The position numbers and the translations under genes were made by a program. This document shows positions 58,656-64,000 of a stretch of DNA of 64,000 nt, in pieces; the stretch's first letter is position 1, and each line of letters starts with the position of its first letter. The stretch spans positions 62,001 to 126,000 of the forward strand of contig NZ_QIBY01000001.1 of assembly GCF_003725335.1 (NCBI RefSeq). The letters run 5' to 3'. The notes beneath the pieces were generated by a model, which saw nothing but the letters and a program-made list of their open reading frames with translations, was not told the origin of the DNA and did no database searches. This DNA comes from Parvibacter caecicola. Lineage in GTDB: Bacteria; Actinomycetota; Coriobacteriia; Coriobacteriales; Eggerthellaceae.

Positions 58656-60164
58656 GTGGAGCGCACGTATTTGGCCATAGACCTGAAATCCTTTTACGCT
58701 TCGGCCGAATGCGTGGCCCGGGGGCTGGATCCGCTGCGCACCCATTTGGTGGTGGCCGACCAAGAGCGCAGCGACCGCACCATCTGCCTGGCGGTTTCCC
58801 CTTCCCTGAAGGCGGCCGGTGTCTCCTCGCGCCCCCGGCTCTTCGAAGTGGTGCAGAAGGCGGACGAGCTGAACCGCCGGCGACGCCGTTTCGCGCCGGG
58901 CGGCGCGTTTTCCGGCAGCTCCCCTTTCCCTGAGCAATTGGCGGCCGACCCCGCCCTTTCGCTCTCCTACATTGTGGCGCCCCCGCGCATGGCCTATTAC
59001 ATCGAGCAAAGCGCCAAGGTGTACCAGGTGTATCTGCGCTACATCGCCCCGGAGGACATCCACGTGTACTCGGTGGATGAGGTATTCATGGACATTACCG
59101 GGTATCTGGCCCTGTACCGCATGAACGCGCACGATCTGGCGCGCAAGATGATTCGCGATGTGCTGGCGGAAACCGGCATCACCGCCACTGCCGGCATAGG
59201 CTCCAATTTGTACCTGGCGAAAGTGGCCATGGACATCGAGGCAAAGCATTTGCTGGCCGATGCCGACGGCGTGCGCATAGCCGAGCTGGACGAGATGGCC
59301 TACCGGCGCCAACTGTGGGGCCACCAGCCCCTTTCGGATTTTTGGCGGGTGGGGCGCGCCACCCAGCGCAAGCTGAACGAGATGGGCCTTTACACCATGG
59401 GAGACGTGGCCCGCTGTTCGTTGGGCCCCGCTGGCGCCTACCACAGCGAAGACACCCTGTTCAAGGTGTTCGGGGTGAACGCCGAACTGCTCATCGACCA
59501 CGCTTGGGGCCATGAGCCGGTTACCTTGGCCCAGATAAAGGCCTACCGCCCCGCCGACAAGAGCCTGGCCCAGGGACAGGTGCTGCCCCGCCCCTATCGG
59601 TTTGCCAAAGCGCGGCTGGTGGTGTGGGAGATGGCCCAGCAGCTGGCGGAAGACCTGCTGGAAAAGCAGCTGGTGGCGGGGCAGCTGGTGCTGCAGGTGG
59701 GCTACGACCGCGCCAGCTTGGAGGAGGCGGGCGGCCATGCGGGGCCGGTGGACACCGACTACTACGGATGGGCGGTGCCGCCCCACGCCCGCGGTTCGGC
59801 CAACCTCTCTCTTCCCACCTCTTCGGCCTATGTCATCGGCCAGGAGGCCCAGCAGCTGTTCGATCGCATTTGCGATGAGCACTTGCTGGTGCGCCGCATG
59901 TCCATCGGCGCCGCTCGCGTGCAGCCGGCAGACGAGGCCCCTGCCGCCGCATTGCTGCAGCCGTCGCTGTTCGACGATCAGGAGGCCTTAGAGCAGCAGC
60001 TCCGGCACGAAGAGGCGATGGCCGCCCGCGAGCAATCGGTGCAGGAGGCGGCCGTCGCCATAAAGCGCCGGTTTGGCAAAAACGCGGTGCTGCGGGCGGC
60101 CAACCTGCAAGAGGGCGCCACGGCCCCTCAGCGGAACCAGCAGATAGGAGGTCATCGCGCATGA
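58656..60164 (+). CDS. Y-family translesion DNA polymerase
   Basis: A 502-residue error-prone polymerase. Catalytic carboxylates are in YLAIDLKSFYASAE at the N-terminus and VYSVDEVFMDITGY near residue 145. The palm, fingers, thumb and little-finger order fits the UmuC/DinB family. The GTG start at 58656 has GGAGGGAGG five bases before it; longer frames start inside the promoter. Expression should be LexA-controlled. A YolD-like partner gene overlaps the stop by four bases, as in Bacillus and phage UvrX/YolD operons. Confidence 0.93.
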   Translation: MERTYLAIDLKSFYASAECVARGLDPLRTHLVVADQERSDRTICLAVSPSLKAAGVSSRPRLFEVVQKADELNRRRRRFAPGGAFSGSSPFPEQLAADPALSLSYIVAPPRMAYYIEQSAKVYQVYLRYIAPEDIHVYSVDEVFMDITGYLALYRMNAHDLARKMIRDVLAETGITATAGIGSNLYLAKVAMDIEAKHLLADADGVRIAELDEMAYRRQLWGHQPLSDFWRVGRATQRKLNEMGLYTMGDVARCSLGPAGAYHSEDTLFKVFGVNAELLIDHAWGHEPVTLAQIKAYRPADKSLAQGQVLPRPYRFAKARLVVWEMAQQLAEDLLEKQLVAGQLVLQVGYDRASLEEAGGHAGPVDTDYYGWAVPPHARGSANLSLPTSSAYVIGQEAQQLFDRICDEHLLVRRMSIGAARVQPADEAPAAALLQPSLFDDQEALEQQLRHEEAMAAREQSVQEAAVAIKRRFGKNAVLRAANLQEGATAPQRNQQIGGHRA

Positions 60165-60352
60165 GCCGAAAGCCCGCGCCATCGCCCGCGCCGGACAATT
60201 ACGAGGACATCATCGGGCTTCCCCGCCCCGCCTCCCGCAAGCCGCCGCTCAGCATGAGCAGCCGTGCCGCCCAGTTCGTGCCCTTCGCGGCCCTTTCCGG
60301 CCATGAGGAGACCATAAAGCAGGTGGTGCGCGAATGGGAGGAGCGCAGCTGA
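60161..60352 (+). CDS. YolD-like small protein
   Basis: A 63-residue protein whose ATG overlaps the polymerase stop (ATGA). It has the YolD hallmark near residues 30-52: SMSSRAAQFVPFAALSGHEE, preceded by DIIGLPRP. YolD-family proteins occur with Y-family polymerases and are thought to act as their accessory subunit. Translation is probably coupled. Confidence 0.82.
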   Translation: MSRKPAPSPAPDNYEDIIGLPRPASRKPPLSMSSRAAQFVPFAALSGHEETIKQVVREWEERS

Positions 60353-60477
60353 GGCTTATCGCGCCCCGCCCACCGCTTCCCCTCCCCCTCCTTCCTCGAT
60401 AAGGTTGCGGCCATAGGGGCCGTGGCCGGGTGAGTGCTACAATTCCCCCTGTTTTCCAAACCTCAAGGAGGAACCCC

Positions 60478-61803
60478 ATGCTCTCTGAGCGCATGCTTAC
60501 CACGGTAGTGAAATCGATGACCGATAAAACCCTGGCGCTGCATCCGGTGCCCACCGGCACCCTGCCCGACCCGGTGCCCGGCCAGGCCTACACCCTTTAC
60601 GTGCACGTGCCCTTTTGCGAGAGGCTGTGCCCCTACTGCTCTTTCAACCGCTTCCCCTACCGGGAAGAGCGGGCGCGCACTTATTTCAAAGCGCTACGCA
60701 GGGAGATGCAGCTGCTGAAGGACAAGGGCTACGATTTCGAAAGCGCCTACATCGGCGGCGGCACCCCCACGGTGGACATCGACGAGCTGTGCGAGACCAT
60801 CGACTTGGCCCGCGACATGTTCTCCATCAAAGAGGTGAATTCCGAAACCAACCCCAACCACTTGATTCCCGAGTACCTGGACAAGCTGAAAGGGCGCATC
60901 CAGAGGTTGTCCGTGGGGGTGCAATCCTTCGACGACGGGCTGTTGCGCCAGATGGACCGCTACGAGAAGTATGGTTGCGGTGCCGAGATATTCGAGCGCA
61001 TCGGCGAGGCAGCCCCTTATTTCGAGTCGCTGAACGTGGACATGATTTTCAACTTCCCCTCCCAAACCGAAGACATCCTCATTTCCGATTGCGAGAAGAT
61101 AGCCCTGTGTGGCTGCCACCAAACCACGTTCTCGCCGTTGTACCAATCGGGCGCCACCACCCGCAAGATGGAGAGCGTGCTGGGAAAGATGGACTACAAC
61201 AAGGAGCGCCGCTTCTACCATATTTTGGACGGTATCTTGTGCGGTGGCGACGAGCCTTATTTCGAGCGCCGCACGCTTTGGACCTTCAACCGGCTGGACG
61301 AGAATCTGGAGCGCCGTCAGCACCTGGAGGTGGACGAGTACGCCGTGGCCTATGAGGAGTGCGTGGGCATTGGATCGGGCTCCATCACCCATTTGGGGGA
61401 CAACCTGTTCGTCAACACCTTCGATTTGGAAGAGTACGCCGACATCGTGAACGCCGGCCGCCTGCCGTTGATGGGCTGCACCGATTTGACGGTGCGCGAT
61501 TTGATGCGCTACAAGTTCCTGCTGCAGCTGTACAGCTTGCGCTTCGACAAGCACGAGTTCGAGCGCGATTTCGGCGTGTCGGTAGAGCAGGGCCTGCCGG
61601 TGGAGATGGCCTTCATGCGCGCCAACAAGGCCTTTGCCACCGATAACGCCGACGAGCTTACCCTCACCCCTGCCGGCCGCTACCTCACCGTGGTGCTGTA
61701 CCGCCAGTACCTGGCCGGCTTGAACAACCTGCGGGAACAGGCGCGCAGCCATTTGAAGGGCATCGAACACGATTTGCTGTTTGGCGACGGCACGGAAAAG
61801 TAA
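60478..61803 (+). CDS. Coproporphyrinogen III oxidase-like radical SAM protein
   Basis: A 441-residue member of the HemN/HemW superfamily. The radical SAM cluster motif is CERLCPYCSFNRF near residue 44, followed by YIGGGTPTVDIDEL and SVGVQSFDDGLLRQMDR. ATG 60478 follows AAGGAGGAA. A separate TACAAT box (about 60438) suggests its own promoter. Whether it makes coproporphyrin, chaperones haem, or opens a haem ring is not clear; the remnant multihaem protein nearby shows that haem proteins exist or existed here. Confidence 0.82.
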   Translation: MLSERMLTTVVKSMTDKTLALHPVPTGTLPDPVPGQAYTLYVHVPFCERLCPYCSFNRFPYREERARTYFKALRREMQLLKDKGYDFESAYIGGGTPTVDIDELCETIDLARDMFSIKEVNSETNPNHLIPEYLDKLKGRIQRLSVGVQSFDDGLLRQMDRYEKYGCGAEIFERIGEAAPYFESLNVDMIFNFPSQTEDILISDCEKIALCGCHQTTFSPLYQSGATTRKMESVLGKMDYNKERRFYHILDGILCGGDEPYFERRTLWTFNRLDENLERRQHLEVDEYAVAYEECVGIGSGSITHLGDNLFVNTFDLEEYADIVNAGRLPLMGCTDLTVRDLMRYKFLLQLYSLRFDKHEFERDFGVSVEQGLPVEMAFMRANKAFATDNADELTLTPAGRYLTVVLYRQYLAGLNNLREQARSHLKGIEHDLLFGDGTEK

Positions 61804-61811
61804 GCGACGCG

Positions 61812-61843
61812 CGGCGCCTCGTTCGACGAGGTGCCGTTTTTTT
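61812..61843 (+). terminator. Terminator after the radical SAM gene
   Basis: A 10-bp stem (61812-61821 with 61827-61836, one G-U) with loop TTCGA, followed by seven T residues. It is a textbook intrinsic terminator and overlaps the stop codon of the LuxR remnant on the other strand. Confidence 0.93.
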
Positions 61844-61980
61844 AGGCCAGCCCCAGCAGCGTGTACAGCTCTTTGCGGGTGTTGATGCCCATCTTTTCGT
61901 AGATGTGCCGCACATGGGTCTTCACTGTTCCCTGGGCGATGTAAAGGTCGGCCGCGGAGGGGGCCTTCGGCTTCCAGGGG
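61842..61980 (-). pseudogene. Remnant of a LuxR-type regulator C-terminus
   Basis: On the - strand, the frame ending at 61842 encodes the last ~40 residues of a LuxR helix-turn-helix: LYIAQGTVKTHVRHIYEK, then MGINTRKELYTLLGLA and a stop. Upstream of about 61970 the similarity ends abruptly and the sequence joins unrelated bases before the flavoprotein remnant. The N-terminal membrane domain is absent, so this is a truncated gene. Confidence 0.75.
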
Positions 61981-62000
61981 GGTTGCGTTGTTGACGGCCG

Positions 62001-62875
62001 TTACAGGCTGGCCACGTAGCGGCCGGTCACATAGCCGGCGGTGATGGCGCGGCCCACCGACAGGCCTTCGATGTCCATCGGGTAGTTGCTGTTGCCGAAG
62101 AAGGGACCCAAGGCGTTGCCCACGTAGTCGCCGGCGGCGATGATGACGCCCTTCGCGGCCCGCAGCAGGATGTGGGCATCGTCGCTCTTGCGCTTGTCGA
62201 TGGCGCCCACCACGCGCTCGCCCTCTTTCAATAGCTGTACGCAGGGGGTCTCGAAGTAGACTTCCGCACCTTCTGCCTGTACCGCGTCGCCGATGGCCAG
62301 AGCGCCCTTCTGGTGCCCCTCGTCATGGAAGTAGGTGTTGGCGTGGAAGTGAACCTCATGGCCGTTGCAGTTCACGGTGTAGTCATAGGGCTTCGACTCG
62401 CTGCCGCCCGCCTTGGCCGCCTCTTCCCACCAAGCCAGCGCCTCTTGGGAGTTGCGGGCCCAGGCTTCCACCTGGCCGGCGTTGATGCGGTAGTCGCTCT
62501 TGTAGTTGATGTAGGAAACGGCCGCCTTGATGCCCGCTTCGGAAGTTTTGGTGAGGTCGATGGAGGCGCCCAGTTTCTCGGCGTCCTTCATGGTCAGCCA
62601 GCCGGCCGGCAAATCGTCTGCGGTCTCCGAATGGCACTTGGTGCAGTAGTAGATGGAAGCGCGATGGGCCTTGTGGCAGGTGGAGCAGTCGTAGTTGTCG
62701 TGCTGCATCGCATGGGGGTTGAACTCGCAATCGGCGGTTTTCTCGGTCAGCTCGTCGCGGGTCATATTGTGGCAACTTTCGTTCAGACAGAACTCGGTGC
62801 CAGGCTTGCCGGAGGCTTCGGTAAGCTCGCTTTCGGTGCGCTCGAGCAGCGCACCGCCAAAAGTGTACGTCCCCC
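62001..62875 (-). pseudogene. Internally deleted multihaem flavoprotein (fumarate-reductase-like) remnant
   Basis: The - strand frame runs from about 62875 to a stop at 62001. It starts mid-protein (TFGGALLERTESELTE) with no signal peptide. Haem-binding motifs CLNESCH, CSTCH and CTKCH follow within ~60 codons. The frame then jumps to the middle of an FAD domain (LTMKDAEKLGASIDLT) without the expected GxGxxG dinucleotide site, and ends with the family's C-terminal GLSVGRAITAGYVTGRYVASL-like FAD motif. Such flavocytochromes are numerous in Eggerthellaceae. Loss of the N-terminus and the FAD Rossmann start marks it as decayed, though the remaining frame is open. Confidence 0.78.
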
Positions 62876-62900
62876 CGACACGCCCCCTGACACGCCTTGC

Positions 62901-62940
62901 GAAAAGAAAGCGGGTCAGAAGTTTTCCTTCTGACCCGCTT
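62901..62940 (-). terminator. Terminator of the tRNA-Pro gene
   Basis: A perfect 13-bp stem (62908-62920 with 62928-62940) with a 7-base loop is followed on the - strand by TCTTTTC. It lies nine bases beyond the CCA end of the tRNA. Confidence 0.88.
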
Positions 62941-62948
62941 CGATAAGC

Positions 62949-63025
<77 letters not shown>

Positions 63026-63115
63026 TTGGTGTCTGCTTCAAGCAGCTTGCTCAAAACAGCTTGAATAGATTACCCCTAGTGCTTCCTCAATGCAAGGGGA
63101 AATTTTGCGACTGGC

Positions 63116-64000
63116 TTAAATCTGCTCAATCTTGTCGAGGATGGCATCGGCGAGCCGGGTCTTCGCCATGAGGGGCAGCGCTTCGGAGCCGGATTCAGTG
63201 ATGAGCAGCGCCTGGTTGTCGTCAGTGCCGAACCCCTTGCCCTCCCCCACTTGGTTGGCAACAATCATGTCGGCATGTTTGCTGGCCAGCTTCTGGCGCC
63301 CGTAGCGCTCTATGTCGCTGGTTTCGGCAGCAAAGCCCACCACAATCTGCCCGGGCCGTTTGCGGGTCCCCATGGTGGCCAGGATGTCTGGGTTTTCCAC
63401 GAACCGTACGTGCTCCAGCCCCTCTTGCCCCTCAGTGCCCTTTTTCAGCTTTTCCTTGGCCGTTTCTGCCGGGCGGAAATCTGCCACAGCCGCTGAGGCG
63501 ATGAAGACATCGGCCGAATCGAAGGCCTCTTCGCAGGCGGCCAACATGTCGCGGGCCGTCTTCACGGGCACCACGGTGGCCCCCATCGGCGCCGGAAGGG
63601 AAACGGGGCCGCTTACCAGCGTCACCTCGGCGCCGCGGGACAGCGCCGCTTCAGCGAGGGCGTAACCCATCTTCCCCGAGGAGTAGTTGGAGACGAAGCG
63701 CACCGCATCGATGGGCTCCACTGTGGGGCCGGCCGTGATAAGCACCTTGCGTCCAGTCCAGGGCAACGGTGCTGCTTCGCGCTGGAAGTGCTCGTCCACT
63801 ACATCGGCTATCTGCTCCGGTTCGGGCAGGCGCCCGGGGCCCAGGTCGCCGCAGGCCTGATATCCGCTGGCGGCATCGATGACGGCGATGCCGCGGCGGC
63901 GCAGGGTGGCAAGATTGTCTTGGGTGACCGTCTTTTCGTACATGTGCACGTTCATGGCCGGTGCCACCATCACGGGGGCGGTGCAAGCGAGCACGGTGGA
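63116..64000 (-). CDS. coaBC: CoaBC, bifunctional coenzyme A biosynthesis protein, 5' end outside window
   Basis: Phosphopantothenoylcysteine decarboxylase / phosphopantothenate-cysteine ligase. The frame is open to the window end, so the N-terminal part of the decarboxylase (CoaC) is missing. The visible part has the CoaC active-site motif APAMNVHMY close to the window edge, and the complete ligase (CoaB) with GPTVEPIDAVRFVSNYSSGKMG. It supplies CoA, used heavily by the aryl-acyl-CoA pathway. It is separated from tRNA-Pro by 90 bases with no clear signal. Confidence 0.94.
   Translation of the reverse strand, partial: STVLACTAPVMVAPAMNVHMYEKTVTQDNLATLRRRGIAVIDAASGYQACGDLGPGRLPEPEQIADVVDEHFQREAAPLPWTGRKVLITAGPTVEPIDAVRFVSNYSSGKMGYALAEAALSRGAEVTLVSGPVSLPAPMGATVVPVKTARDMLAACEEAFDSADVFIASAAVADFRPAETAKEKLKKGTEGQEGLEHVRFVENPDILATMGTRKRPGQIVVGFAAETSDIERYGRQKLASKHADMIVANQVGEGKGFGTDDNQALLITESGSEALPLMAKTRLADAILDKIEQI

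Noticed and set aside
62001..62765. The flavoprotein frame as an intact reductase
   Set aside because: No signal peptide and no GxGxxG FAD site, and the haem region joins directly to the middle of the flavin domain; treated as a remnant.

Overview
This 64 kb window looks like chromosome of a strictly anaerobic, high-GC actinobacterium of the Coriobacteriia, most likely family Eggerthellaceae. The reasons are the recA-recX-rny-spoVS-miaB-miaA order, two LuxR-type regulators fused to a large membrane domain, many Mo/W oxidoreductases with TAT signals, remnants of a haem-containing flavoprotein, and an actinobacterial/Gram-positive type SOS box. The genus cannot be fixed from the sequence alone. 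No insertion sequence, CRISPR array or replication origin was seen.

Region 1 (1-19.4 kb, mostly + strand) is a housekeeping block: ftsK (cut by the window edge), rodZ, yajQ, rimO, a pgsA-cinA fusion, recA-recX, rny, a GHKL ATPase, spoVS, miaB, miaA, dapF, hflX, then lexA (- strand), nrdR, dut and a small membrane protein. Between lexA and nrdR, three LexA boxes sit in overlapping divergent promoters. The rightward promoter drives an unannotated 34-residue single-span membrane peptide, which looks like an SOS-induced inhibitor.

Region 2 (19.4-29.3 kb, - strand, visibly lower GC) is a respiratory reductase island: a molybdopterin oxidoreductase (DmsA type), its FeS and membrane subunits, a TorD chaperone, NapG/NapH-like ferredoxins and a membrane LuxR regulator. 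A UbiA/MenA prenyltransferase (quinone synthesis) and a GluQ-RS follow.

Region 3 (31.3-45.2 kb, - strand) reads as aryl-acid fermentation with energy conservation. It holds two phenylacetate-CoA ligases each paired with an ACT protein, indolepyruvate:ferredoxin oxidoreductase (iorAB), an FHA protein, a DD-carboxypeptidase, a phosphatidyltransferase, and a complete six-gene Ech-type [NiFe] hydrogenase. Ior would reduce ferredoxin, the CoA ligases could recover ATP from aryl-acyl-CoA, and Ech could reoxidise ferredoxin to H2 while pumping ions (inference).

Region 4 (45.4-58.6 kb) holds a PsrABC-like molybdoenzyme operon with an extra TAT ferredoxin, then two paralogous tungsten-type aldehyde ferredoxin oxidoreductases (AOR). 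These flank a degenerate NifU/IscU-like FeS protein and a second membrane LuxR regulator. Both AOR genes share a bipartite upstream element, and a third copy lies in the divergent gap with the ferredoxin gene. AOR1 also has a multi-stem leader RNA. A near-identical ~270 bp tract in otherwise diverged paralogues points to gene conversion.

Region 5 (58.6-64 kb) has an SOS-type Y-family polymerase with a YolD-like partner, a HemN/HemW-like radical SAM protein, decayed remnants of a LuxR regulator and a multihaem flavoprotein beside tRNA-Pro(GGG), and coaBC cut by the window end.
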